Below, piece after piece: positions 1 through 9,092 of a DNA stretch of 64,000 nt (position 1 is its first letter; each line of letters opens with the position of its first letter). The notes below the pieces were generated by a model, which was not told the origin of the DNA, did not search any database, and was given only the letters and a program-made list of their open reading frames with translations. A program made the translations under genes and the position numbers. Location: assembly GCF_012273895.1 (NCBI RefSeq), contig NC_052119.1, forward strand, positions 9,090,705-9,154,704. The letters run 5' to 3'. The stretch is from Zerene cesonia. Taxonomy: Eukaryota > Arthropoda > Insecta > Lepidoptera > Pieridae.

Positions 1-623
1 TATATATTTAGTATATATATGATATATATAAGATACGATATCTTTAAGCTTAGTTACCTCACGAAAAAAGCGTGGGTCCAAAAAACAAATACATTTCTTT
101 TAATGCGACCCTCAACCGGTGTTTCAGTCCACGTGTAAATAGTTTTAGAGATCCGTAAAACATCATTTAACATAGGTAAGTATCCTATTTATATAAATAT
201 ATACAATTTGAATCACGGATTGTTATGTTAATTTTATGTATTCGATTAATTTTATATAGACCTAATGCCAATAAGATTACAAATAATACTTTTCTCAGGT
301 TGAATTATCTCAGAAATAACTGAATATAATACGATACCAAATGGTGGCGGCGTATGTCATAAATTAGGCTATTTTATATGTTTATTATCATTTGACCGCG
401 GCTTCGTCTGGATTTAATTTGGATTAAAGTCAATCGGTATTTCTAGGCCTTTAACTACCTACCTATTCAATTTAATGTATATTTGATCAGCCGCCGAGGA
501 GTAAAGGAGTAATAAGCATCTATTTTCGTTAATAATATTGCTAGTGTGTGTACCTGTAAAATGCAAGTATTTATAGTGCTCATGTTATTCTGGTACAAAA
601 ACTACACTAATGCGATGTATCAT
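1..623. other. AT-rich unannotated DNA
   Basis: This stretch is AT-rich non-coding sequence. It begins with alternating TA runs. A short CCGCGGCTTCGTCTGG-like motif near 396-412 resembles the hairpin of a Helitron 3' end, but no CTAG or element body can be followed, so I do not call it. No coding sequence is visible. Confidence 0.6.
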
Positions 624-672
624 CAAAATCGCTACAGTGGCTTTTGCGTGAAAGAGTTACAAACATACTACC
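624..672 (-). mobile_element. Degraded Lep1-like Helitron fragment
   Basis: The stretch GCGTGAAAGAGTTACAAACA near 645 matches the interior of the Lep1-like Helitrons found intact elsewhere in the window, read on the minus strand. Neither terminus is preserved, so this is only an old internal fragment. Confidence 0.4.
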
Positions 673-1150
673 TGCCAAATCGTCACAAGGTTATAAACGT
701 ATGTATATAAAAATATATTTATATAAAAATCAAATAATCTGCGATTAAAATGTAATACGGAAACATTTTCATTTATTTTATATTCGTTTCCTACATAAGA
801 TATGATTCCTAAATATATACGGAACCCACTCATGCGTTATTATCTTACACCTTGACCAAAATTGTGGGCGGGGATTACTTTTTCGGCGATATTAGCGGAG
901 CAGCTGCGAGACACGAGACAGAAGAAAAAATCTAAAGATGTTGATTGATATCAAAATTTTACACTTCGATGGTTTTATATAAATACATGATGCCAGGCAA
1001 CGTTTGCTGTTCGCTCTACACGGTCAATAGTAACCTTTAGCCCCGGTTTTTGTTGGGTTTTAATATTATAGTTTTAAAACCATTTTGCCTCATGTTTCCA
1101 GTCAAAAATGGCTTTAACCGGTTAAGAGACCTTTTATTGCAACATATACA

Positions 1151-1359
1151 TCCTACTAGTCCTACTAATATTATAAATGCGAAAGTTTGTAAGGATGTGT
1201 GTGTGTTTGTTGCTCTTTCACGCAAAGACTACTGAACCGATTGCAATGAAACTTGGTAAGTAGATAGCTGGACAACTGGAATAACATATAGGTCACTTTT
1301 TTTCCCGATATTCCTTCGGGATACGGTCTTACGCGAGTGAAACCGCGGGGCGCAGCTAG
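1151..1359 (+). mobile_element. Lep1-like non-autonomous Helitron, complete
   Basis: The element reads from TC to CTAG, with A before it and T after it, the insertion signature of Helitrons. The interior has the family landmarks: ATTATAAATGCGAAAGTTTG, a GTGTGTGTTTGTTGCTC run, an 'ACTACTGAACCGATTGCAAT' block, a CCCGATATTCC...GGGATACGG segment and a 3' hairpin around GTGAAACCGCGGGG. It encodes no protein and would need Rep/helicase from elsewhere. The first nine bases TCCTACTAG are followed at once by TCCTACTAAT, so the 5' end is duplicated. Complete copies elsewhere are about 200 bp and this one is 209 bp. Confidence 0.85.
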
Positions 1360-1805
1360 TATTTATATATTTTTACAGTTGTCTAAAAAACATGTTCTTT
1401 TAGTCTTTACAGAATACCTGCGCTATAGTCGCACTACTACGCTACGGCACCATGCTAACTCAAGACCTTTTTCAGAATATGTAGTATACGATATTTTATC
1501 TCAGCAAACAAACAATTGTTTCAAAATGTATTATTATATATTGATTTTTTGTATTATTATTCTTATTTACACTTGTTTTCTATCTTTCGTGTTGTGTACC
1601 TTGCTTCTTGAATCGAACTATATTCTATTCTATTCTATTAAAAAAAGGACGAAAACAACAAAACAAAAAATAGCATTATTTTTATTTTATATATATAATT
1701 TTGGATCGGTACGAAAAAGAAAATAGTTAATAACTATCAGTCCGCCCGGTTTCACCCGTTCTTGCTCCATACGAACCTTGTTTGTGTCTTAAAAAAACTA
1801 AAAAA
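1360..1805. other. AT-rich unannotated DNA
   Basis: A 129-codon ORF starts inside the preceding Helitron and continues here, but its translation is low-complexity and dominated by I, L, Y and F. I do not regard it as coding. TTCTATTCTATTCTATT near 1620 is a short tandem run. No other element is recognised. Confidence 0.55.
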
Positions 1806-1880
1806 ACATCCGAGCCGGTCGAGCCATTGTCGAGCTTTACGTTTAGCACAATTGGCGATTCATTTTATTTATTAGATTAG
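1806..1880 (-). mobile_element. Fragment of a Helitron-like family (5' part)
   Basis: This piece closely matches the distal half of the element at 54778-54953: the landmarks TCGAGCTTTACGTTT and GGCGATTCATTTTATTTAT are shared. The CTAG end is missing here. The match supports a dispersed family with at least three members in the window (also 42285-42375). Confidence 0.55.
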
Positions 1881-2370
1881 CCTGACTTCAACTCAAACGG
1901 GTACACACGTGGGGTCACACGTAACGATCCGCCGTACGCTATCTTTTTAATTTATTTATTGGTCTTAATTTTTAGTGTAGATTTTAAATTGGTTAGTAAT
2001 TAGTTAAATTAATTCATAAAGATTTTATAACATTGATTAAGCTTACTATTTATGTGTGGTTTTGATTTCAATGACAATAAATTTATCTGTTTATTTCTTT
2101 CGTTGCGAGTGGTCACTGGATAGGGATAGCGCATTTTTAGAACGCTTTTAGCTTCACCTGTATGCTTACTTATACGTAGCTAACTCTTAGATTTTGATGC
2201 ACTTCAAACAGAGAGAATTAGTTCAATCTTTGTTCACGTAACAAGGACCGGTGACGATATAAGTTCATGAGTTTAAGGTTTTAATCTAATTAAGATCGCC
2301 AGGATTAAATATCACCCATATACTCTGTATAAGAGCACGTGAGACAATTTCGTTGATTCTATTATTGTTT
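1881..2370. other. Unannotated, possible retroelement tail
   Basis: Mostly featureless AT-rich DNA. ATGACAATAAATTTATCTG near 2070 resembles a polyadenylation-signal-bearing 3' end, as in many lepidopteran LINE tails, but nothing upstream confirms it. Confidence 0.35.
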
Positions 2371-2490
2371 AAATATGTATGTAACTAGTGAACGGATTAT
2401 GTATGTAACTAACGGAAATATATATGTAACTAGTGAATGGATTATGTATGTAACTAACGGAAATATGTATGTAACTAGTGAACGGATTTT
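2371..2490. repeat. 45-bp minisatellite, about 2.6 units
   Basis: The unit begins AAATATGTATGTAACTAGTG and recurs at 2371, 2416 and 2461, a 45-bp period with only a few substitutions. Each unit contains two related half-units (ATGTATGTAACTAGTGAACGG and ATGTATGTAACTAACGG). The array runs directly into the Helitron-like element ending at 2617, whose usual 'ACTGAACGGATTTTGATG' block is the likely seed of the repeat. Confidence 0.85.
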
Positions 2491-2617
2491 GATGAAATTT
2501 GGTACATAGACAGAATATGAGCTGACTTGGGTGATAGGACTTTTTATCCCGATAAAATGCTCCCTTGGGATAAAACAGGAATCTTTATATCCGGGCAGGG
2601 CCAGGACGAGCGTCTAG
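2479..2617 (+). mobile_element. Helitron-like element, family B, 3' part
   Basis: Family B landmarks are in order: GGATTTTGATGAAATTTGG, a 'GAGCTGACTTGGGTGATAGG' block, TTTTTATCCCGATAAAA, GGGATAAAACAGGAATC, then GAGCGTCTAG followed by T. The normal 5' part (TGTGAAAGTTTGTTTG) is absent and has been replaced by the 45-bp minisatellite. It is non-coding and related to copies at 6835-7035, 9870-10075 and 51908-52092. Confidence 0.7.
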
Positions 2618-3441
2618 TATGTAAAAAAGTAAATCCGTGAAGATTTTGATTATTTATTTAAATTGAATGTAATTTATTGTTTTTTCATCTCATCGATTAT
2701 TTAGGACCCACACATTTAGATTGAATATTTTCTATGTAATAAAATTGTACGAATTTTAAAACCATAATTAATATAAGATCATAGCACGCTACCATAATCT
2801 AGACTTTAGAGACACTAGTGCCCACGCACGGTATTAGAAATTTTCTCACTCATTCCCTAGCGATGCAAGCCACAGGATGAGCCTATAAAAATACCGACAG
2901 CATACAAGTCAAATTCAATTCAGTGAATATATATAAATATTTCCTGTTGTAACCTTAAACTACTGTTATTTGAATTAAATTAATTGCTTTTTTAAAATAA
3001 TGCATTTATATAATTATCAATAATCACAAATTTAGCTGTAAGTAGATCTAATTGTAATTAATCCTTATATCATAGGAAAGTGTGCTATCTCCACTCGACT
3101 TAAAAAAGATAGATAAGTAATTATAAGATTGAAAGACATATATTCCATAATATATCATATACAACTCTTATAAATGTCACAAAAGGGCCACAGACACACA
3201 GACGAAATTTGTAGTCTATAATTTGAATAGTTCGAAAAGATAATACGTACAAGCCTATTTGTAGCGCTTTTTATTTTATTTGTGTGTATTGGTTTTGTTT
3301 TTATTTTGTTTCATGTGTGTGCAATAAAGTGTTTATTATTATTAATAGCTCCGCTGTGTGACTTTGGATGTGACTACTAATACTTCGAACCTTTATTCTA
3401 TTGTTCATACATATATTTCTTTGATCTATAAACTATATAAA
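2618..3441. other. Unannotated, with possible LINE 3' tail
   Basis: AT-rich DNA without coding potential. The stretch ending TGTGCAATAAAGTGTTTATTATTATTAAT, around 3320-3346, has the polyadenylation signal and ATT-run typical of lepidopteran non-LTR tails. The upstream body is not recognisable. Confidence 0.4.
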
Positions 3442-3444
3442 CTA

Positions 3445-3482
<38 letters not shown>
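3442..3482. repeat. (TA)n microsatellite followed by poly-T
   Basis: About 12 TA units are followed by about 16 T residues. It may mark the poly-A end of a minus-strand retroelement, but no element body follows. Confidence 0.85.
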
Positions 3483-4342
3483 GAACAAGACACACACATC
3501 GTTTGTGAAACTATAAATATGAAAAATATATTGTTTTATTTGCTGTCTGTACCTGGTTGAAGTTTGATGCGGTCTCGGTTAGATTGCGGTGGTGAGCTGG
3601 GATTAGGTTATATTTAATATATCTGTGTTCATTATAACACGTACTATAAAATAATATGTGGTACAGTCTGCAGAATAGGATGAAAGCCATCGTATTTTAT
3701 AATGTAGAGTCATGCCGTATGCGGGACAGTTAAGATAAATGAAAAAAATCTTATTATTACTCAAAAGAAGGTAAGAAAAAAAACGTGGTATATTTTTATT
3801 ATAATAATTGGGACTTATGAATACATTTGAACTATTGTTCTTATAAATATATCTTAAAATATGTAAGAGGAAGCCCTACATCCCTGAAACCCAGCGAAAG
3901 CTTGGATATTTGGGGTCCAAATATTACGTAATATTTACTTTACTTATTAATTTTGACATATCATATTGACTATCCTCCTATCCTATAAAACATATCCTTG
4001 CAATAACACATGAATAGCGTACAAGTCCGTACAAGTACGTACAATCGTATCATCTTATTTTTTAATACTCAGTACCAAGTTAATATAAAATATTAATATT
4101 AATTATTCCTTACAATCAACACTCTAACATCCGACTAAATTTGCATTAAACCCTTCGTAACTCAATATAACAGTAATACTATTTAAACAAATACGAGGTT
4201 GTTATAACCGGGTTTATTTTAATAAGCTATTGGAAACAAAGCACACACGTTTAACTAGTGCTGCGAGCTGCCGAATCTCTTGAGAATGACTTTCCAAGTT
4301 AAAATAAACAATTGGAAATAGATTTATATCATACTAGATGTG
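3483..4342. other. Unannotated AT-rich DNA
   Basis: No repeat or coding sequence recognised. A moderately GC-rich patch (GGTCTCGGTTAGATTGCGG near 3571) has no match I can name. ACAAGTCCGTACAAGTACGTAC near 4020 is a short imperfect direct repeat. Confidence 0.5.
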
Positions 4343-4419
4343 CTTATTGCTAGCTATCTAACGTGCCCTTGAGGTGTATTTCTCTCAATGACGTCTGCCC
4401 TGTAGAATTGGTTACGGTT
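4343..4419. repeat. 77-bp sequence duplicated across the assembly gap (left copy)
   Basis: These 77 bases, from CTTATTGCTAGCTATC to GGTTACGGTT, are repeated exactly at 5420-5496 on the far side of the N run. The repeat starts and stops exactly at the gap edge, which points to overlapping contig ends rather than a biological repeat. Confidence 0.95.
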
Positions 4420-5419
4420 NNNNNNNNNNNNNNNNNNNNNNNNNNNNNNNNNNNNNNNNNNNNNNNNNNNNNNNNNNNNNNNNNNNNNNNNNNNNNNNNN
4501 NNNNNNNNNNNNNNNNNNNNNNNNNNNNNNNNNNNNNNNNNNNNNNNNNNNNNNNNNNNNNNNNNNNNNNNNNNNNNNNNNNNNNNNNNNNNNNNNNNNN
4601 NNNNNNNNNNNNNNNNNNNNNNNNNNNNNNNNNNNNNNNNNNNNNNNNNNNNNNNNNNNNNNNNNNNNNNNNNNNNNNNNNNNNNNNNNNNNNNNNNNNN
4701 NNNNNNNNNNNNNNNNNNNNNNNNNNNNNNNNNNNNNNNNNNNNNNNNNNNNNNNNNNNNNNNNNNNNNNNNNNNNNNNNNNNNNNNNNNNNNNNNNNNN
4801 NNNNNNNNNNNNNNNNNNNNNNNNNNNNNNNNNNNNNNNNNNNNNNNNNNNNNNNNNNNNNNNNNNNNNNNNNNNNNNNNNNNNNNNNNNNNNNNNNNNN
4901 NNNNNNNNNNNNNNNNNNNNNNNNNNNNNNNNNNNNNNNNNNNNNNNNNNNNNNNNNNNNNNNNNNNNNNNNNNNNNNNNNNNNNNNNNNNNNNNNNNNN
5001 NNNNNNNNNNNNNNNNNNNNNNNNNNNNNNNNNNNNNNNNNNNNNNNNNNNNNNNNNNNNNNNNNNNNNNNNNNNNNNNNNNNNNNNNNNNNNNNNNNNN
5101 NNNNNNNNNNNNNNNNNNNNNNNNNNNNNNNNNNNNNNNNNNNNNNNNNNNNNNNNNNNNNNNNNNNNNNNNNNNNNNNNNNNNNNNNNNNNNNNNNNNN
5201 NNNNNNNNNNNNNNNNNNNNNNNNNNNNNNNNNNNNNNNNNNNNNNNNNNNNNNNNNNNNNNNNNNNNNNNNNNNNNNNNNNNNNNNNNNNNNNNNNNNN
5301 NNNNNNNNNNNNNNNNNNNNNNNNNNNNNNNNNNNNNNNNNNNNNNNNNNNNNNNNNNNNNNNNNNNNNNNNNNNNNNNNNNNNNNNNNNNNNNNNNNNN
5401 NNNNNNNNNNNNNNNNNNN
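4420..5419. other. Assembly gap of exactly 1000 Ns
   Basis: The round size suggests a placeholder. Because both flanks are the same 77 bases, the true gap is probably zero and the contigs overlap. The long ORF that appears to span this interval is an artefact of translating Ns. Confidence 0.97.
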
Positions 5420-5496
5420 CTTATTGCTAGCTATCTAACGTGCCCTTGAGGTGTATTTCTCTCAATGACGTCTGCCCTGTAGAATTGGTTACGGTT
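5420..5496. repeat. 77-bp sequence duplicated across the assembly gap (right copy)
   Basis: Exact copy of 4343-4419, starting at the first base after the Ns. After it the sequence continues into new DNA (TCAATTTTAATAATATAATC). Confidence 0.95.
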
Positions 5497-5565
5497 TCAA
5501 TTTTAATAATATAATCTTATCTTATACCTTTAAACGAGCAATTCTTGTATATATATATATATATA

Positions 5566-5662
5566 ATTAGAATCTCGGAATCGGCTCCAACGATTTTCAT
5601 GAAATTTAGTATGTAGGGGGTTTCGGGGGCGATAAATCGATCTAGCTAGGAATTTTTTTTAG
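5566..5662 (+). mobile_element. Transposon relic with ATGAAATTTAGTATG block
   Basis: CGATTTTCATGAAATTTAGT followed by GGGGGTTTCGGGGGCGATAA and GATCTAGCTAGGAA resembles the interior of a common lepidopteran short element, from memory. The termini are unclear, so class and limits are uncertain. Confidence 0.35.
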
Positions 5663-5737
5663 AAAATGTCATATTCGTGTTTTATTCGTGTTTTTTTTTT
5701 CCTGACATCTATTGGTGAATAATAATACTATTTTGCT

Positions 5738-5838
5738 TCGTAGATAGCTGGACAACTGAAATAACACATAGGCACTTTTTATACCGATATTCCTACGGGA
5801 TACGGACTTACGCGGTTTCAACCGCGGGTCACAGCTAG
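5738..5838 (+). mobile_element. Lep1-like Helitron, 3' half
   Basis: The 3' part of the Lep1-like family is preserved, from GTAGATAGCTGGACAACTG through CCGATATTCCTACGGGATAC to CACAGCTAG, followed by T. The 5' half is replaced by a T-rich run. A 66-codon minus-strand ORF over it is a by-product of the repeat. Confidence 0.75.
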
Positions 5839-6203
5839 TGTATATAAAGACTAAACGAGTCGTTATCATATAAAATACATGATTCGTGTCGTACTGTTCT
5901 CTTCTCTTATACCAGGTTTCATTACTCTACAATAAGTGAGTAAATATATATTTTTTATGTCATCATCATCAAATATTATTACAACATAATATTATTATAT
6001 ATTCTTTTTAATGCAACAATGGAAATAGCATCGCTGTTTTTGAGTATGAGTTTAATAAGAAATCTTATAATCAAGTTCTTTTTATACGTTCAATTGTAAC
6101 ATAAATTTCTTATCTTATTCTAGTTTTTATTTTCTTCAGCTAATTGTAACCAATTACATAGCATTTTATACGAATGTTTGAAAATTTATAAGCATGGAAA
6201 AAA
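5839..6203. other. Unannotated AT-rich DNA
   Basis: No repeat family, RNA gene or coding region is recognised. ATCATCATCAAATATTATTA near 5960 may be the leftover trinucleotide tail of a minus-strand SINE. Confidence 0.5.
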
Positions 6204-6262
6204 CATGACTTGATTCGAACCCGCGTCATCTCTTTACCATAGCCACCTACTACTTATCTAAC
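6204..6262 (-). mobile_element. tRNA-derived SINE head or tRNA pseudogene
   Basis: On the minus strand the sequence has an A-box-like GGTGGCTATGGT and a B box CGCGGGTTCGAATC. Together these are an RNA polymerase III internal promoter. Acceptor-stem pairing is not evident, and no CCA-like or clean cloverleaf end can be drawn, so a SINE head is more likely than a functional tRNA. Confidence 0.45.
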
Positions 6263-6453
6263 CTTAGCAAAAACCTTAGCAAATAAAACGAATACTTTTC
6301 ATATGAAGCTATATCTAGCCAGATTTACATCCGTACATGGTCCCTGGATAACCGTAACAGTAAATAAACGTTGAAACTAAAATAGATTCTCGTATTAACA
6401 TTCCGTTCTTATATTCCGCTAGAACTTTTAATACAAAAGCTTTTGCTGATGCC

Positions 6454-6775
6454 ATGTAACGACTAAAAGCAGTGGTGGCTCAGTGGTGAGAACCTCGGAC
6501 TTCAAAATCGATAAGTCGGGGTTCGAGACCGGGCGAGCGTGCAGGAAATAAATTGATTTTTCAATTTATCTGCGCATGTGGATAACATCACCACTGCTTA
6601 AACGGTGAAGGAAAACATCGTGAGGAAACCGGCATGTCCGAGAATTAAAAGTTCGACGACATGTGACATCTGCCAACCCGCACTTGGCCAGCGTGGTGGA
6701 TTATGGCCTGAACCCACATAGGAGGCCTGTGTCCCAGCAGTGGGAACATATATGGGCTGATGATGATGTAACGAC
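6454..6775 (+). mobile_element. Metulj-like tRNA-derived SINE with 10-bp target-site duplication
   Basis: The body (6464-6765) has a polymerase III A box TGGCTCAGTGG (6476-6486) and B box GGTTCGAGACC (6520-6530) at tRNA-like spacing. It then has a non-tRNA body and a 3' region GTGGGAACATATATGGGC followed by GATGATGATG. ATGTAACGAC occurs at 6454-6463 and again at 6766-6775, a perfect target-site duplication showing insertion by target-primed reverse transcription. Other copies lie at 31140, 33813, 41261 and 51700, plus a diverged one at 39010. The Metulj name (butterfly SINEs) rests on recall of the tail and should be checked. Confidence 0.88.
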
Positions 6776-6834
6776 CAGACTTCTAATAGCCAATTGAGAA
6801 TTTGACAACAGTTAGCAGATTTGTTTATAAAAGA

Positions 6835-7035
6835 TTAGACGCTCGTCCCGGCTCTGCCCGGATGTCAAGATTCCTGTTTTATCCCAAGTGAGCATTTAAT
6901 TGGCATAAAAAGTATCCTATCTACCAAGTCAGCTCATATCCTGTCCTATACCAAATTTCATTCAAAACCGTTCAGTAGTTTCAGTGTGATTAACGGACAA
7001 ACAAACAAACTTTCACATTTGTTATATTATTGAGA
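6835..7035 (-). mobile_element. Helitron-like element, family B, near complete
   Basis: Read on the minus strand, it runs from an A-rich 5' end with TGTGAAAGTTTGTTTG through CTACTGAACGG, 'GGTATAGGACAGGATATGAG'-type sequence and TGGGATAAAACAGGAATC to GACGAGCGTC. The final CTAG is mutated to CTAA. It is non-autonomous. The length of about 200 bp equals that of the Lep1-like family, although the bodies differ. Confidence 0.7.
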
Positions 7036-7105
7036 TATAATAACATAATCACACATAAACATAATCACACGTTACGTGTGTGTTACGTTTAGGGTACAAA
7101 TAGAG

Positions 7106-7454
7106 TTTTTTTCTTTTTTTTTTTTGTCACAGTAGTCGGCAATGGAGCTGGTGGGTCGTCTGATGGTAAGCGCTACCACCACCTATGAACATTTGTAGAG
7201 GCATAAGGTCCATTACAGACCTTACGCCTCCACAAATAGATTGCCGACTTTTTGGGAAAGGATTAAGAAAGGATTGGTGAGAGGAATAAAGGAAAGGACT
7301 GGGAAGGCAAGGAAAAGGATATGGGCCTCCGGCTCCCCCACTCACCGAACGAAACACAGCAGAATGCTATTTCACGCCGGTCTTCTGTGGGGGTGTGGTA
7401 CTTCCCCGGTGCGAGCTGGCCCAATTCGTGCCGAAGCGTGCTCGACTACCACAT
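7106..7454 (-). mobile_element. 330-bp poly-A retroelement, full length
   Basis: Sense runs on the minus strand, from ATGTGGTAGTCGAGCACGC to a poly-A tract (seen here as poly-T at 7106-7125). The middle holds an inverted repeat, AGGCATAAGGTC against GACCTTACGCCT. The block GTACCACACCCCCACAGAAG is the strongest family signature. From 7309 to 7454 it is identical, base for base, to 21679-21824. ORFs on both strands here are readings of the repeat. No target-site duplication is evident. The family name is unknown to me. It is either a SINE or the 3' end of a LINE. Confidence 0.85.
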
Positions 7455-8113
7455 TCAAAAAACATTCAAAAAAGTTGTAACAATTAACATTATTCTACAG
7501 ATATAAAATGACATTATGCCTAAAAATTATTTAGTACACTTTATTGGGTTGCTTATCTCTTTGAACTCCGTTCAAAATCTTAAATTTGAGTGTTCAGAGA
7601 GCGGCATAGCATCAACACAAACGACCCGCAATACAATTTACATTTTATTTAGCGACAATAAATAAAAAAAGAAATCAAATACCATTTAAGCCTCTCACAC
7701 CTCGTACAATAGTTTCATATTTCATTTATAATAGAATGAATGGGGTTTTGAATTTCTCTTTATTAAGCGGTAATTGTCGCCCTATAGCTGATAGATACGC
7801 GATTTTATCGTCAAAATTATATATTTGTGACACGTTAAACGTTTTGCAATTGGCGGGTTTTGTATTACAAAGGAATGCGGCGGTTCATAATCCATTGACT
7901 CTGATTATAGTTCTATTTAAAGTGATTTTATAGTGCGATTGTTTGATAATTGTCCCTTTTTAGTGCTATTGCGTTTTGCGCCATATATAGGCATATAATG
8001 AGTTCGTATGTATTTTTGGTTTTGATATAAATTGAAATAGTATAGATTCATCCAAATTATATAGATGTAGTAATCGTGTATTGTGAATGTACATACATAA
8101 ATAATTAATTACT
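7455..8113. other. Unannotated DNA
   Basis: No repeat family recognised. CATTCAAAAAA occurs twice in tandem just after the retroelement (7452-7473). A 65-codon ORF at 7736-7933 has no recognisable domain and its composition matches the surrounding DNA, so it is not called. Confidence 0.5.
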
Positions 8114-8302
8114 TCATTATAAAGGAAAGTCACTTCCCGCGTCTGTCTGTATGTATGTACTCTTCATCGTTCATCTTTAAATCTGCTCAACAGATTTTGA
8201 TGGCATTTTTTAAATAGATAGAGTGATGAAGGTTTATGTGTATAATAAAATCTATTTAACTTGTCTAAATTAAACCCGTACGAAGCCGCGGGTAAAAGCT
8301 AG
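8114..8302 (+). mobile_element. Helitron-like element, family D
   Basis: From ATTATAAAGGAAAGTCACTT through CTGCTCAACAGATTTTGATG and AATAGATAGAGTGATGAAGG, it ends GAAGCCGCGGGTAAAAGCTAG followed by T. A sister copy ends at 9092, and related ends are at 27527 and 59624. The CCGCGG hairpin followed by CTAG|T is a Helitron 3' signature. No protein is encoded. Confidence 0.7.
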
Positions 8303-8480
8303 TAGCATATAATATAAAGATCTACGTAAAATATAGCGGATGTTATACCTTTTACGTCACAAATAGGATAGTATAAAACTCCTATATTACTAAAAATACT
8401 CCCTTGAATTCAATTAGATATTATGTCCACCTATAACTTCTAAGCGAATTATAATAATTCAAACATCTATTGGAGTTAAC
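8303..8480. other. Flank of the GC-rich island
   Basis: AT-rich DNA leading into the small ORF. No repeat family or promoter can be supported. Confidence 0.4.
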
Positions 8481-8594
8481 ATGCTTAAAAGGGCATCAAT
8501 TAGGTCGGAGATGGTATCAGCAGCTCCCTTTCAACTCACGCGCATCTGTTACCCCTTCCACTGGGCGGGGTCCGCCACGCCTCACGAGAAGTAG
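8481..8594 (+). CDS. Possible 37-codon small ORF in a GC-rich island
   Basis: An ATG at 8481 opens a 37-codon frame, with a second in-frame ATG at 8511 (codon 11) and a TAG stop at 8592. Codons 11-37 lie in an abrupt GC-rich island (8511-8594) inside AT-rich DNA. The C-terminal part reads APFQLTRICYPFHWAGSATP, with varied residues, one Cys and no low complexity. I do not recognise a domain, signal peptide or neuropeptide cleavage site. I have a vague, unverified memory of similar short hypothetical proteins in moth genomes, so it may be carried by a repeat, be part of an exon, or be chance. Coding status is unproven. Confidence 0.25.
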   Translation: MLKRASIRSEMVSAAPFQLTRICYPFHWAGSATPHEK

Positions 8595-8914
8595 TTAATA
8601 TTGACTTTACTTGTAGTATGTTTGATAAATTGGTTATTTAAGTTATTTTCAAAGTGGTATTTTTCGAGTTTGGAAAGATTTCATGAAATGCTCGTACGCA
8701 AAGAAATTATTTTTGGATTTTTAAAGGGAATTTCTCTTCTATGTCGTTAATAAATCAAAATTTATCTTCTGTGTCACGTCGTGTGTTCAATATTGCAGCT
8801 TTTGGAGATTTTTTCACCTTGATATTGTGATTTAGTACTGTGTTCTAGATGTTTTAACGTACTATGAAATATTACGTGTAAATTATAATAATTAATTATC
8901 TACAATATAAGAAC
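8595..8914. other. Unannotated DNA
   Basis: AT-rich sequence after the small ORF. I see no polyadenylation signal close to the stop, no splice signal worth calling and no repeat. Confidence 0.45.
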
Positions 8915-9092
8915 GCTATATAAAACATAGACGCTTTTTGTCATCTTTAAAATTACACAAATATTTTGATGGTTTATTTAATAGATAGAGCGATTTAAGA
9001 GGAAGGTTTATACGTATAACATGGAAAAGGGGTGGGAGGTAAAAGGGGTTTTACTGCGAATTTGAAGCGTGCGAAGTCGCGAGCAAAGCTAG
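8915..9092 (+). mobile_element. Helitron-like element, family D, second copy
   Basis: ATTTTGATGGTTTATTTAAT, AGATAGAGCGATTTAAGAGG and GGAAGGTTTATACGTATAAC parallel the copy at 8114-8302. The 3' end GCGAAGTCGCGAGCAAAGCTAG is followed by T. The stem GCGAAGTCGC is a small hairpin about 10 bases before CTAG. The 5' end is uncertain. Confidence 0.65.

Noticed and set aside
1337..1726. A 129-codon ORF starting in a Helitron
   Set aside because: Low-complexity I/L/Y/F-rich translation typical of AT-rich DNA.
4363..5430. A 355-codon ORF
   Set aside because: Almost all of it is translated Ns in the assembly gap.
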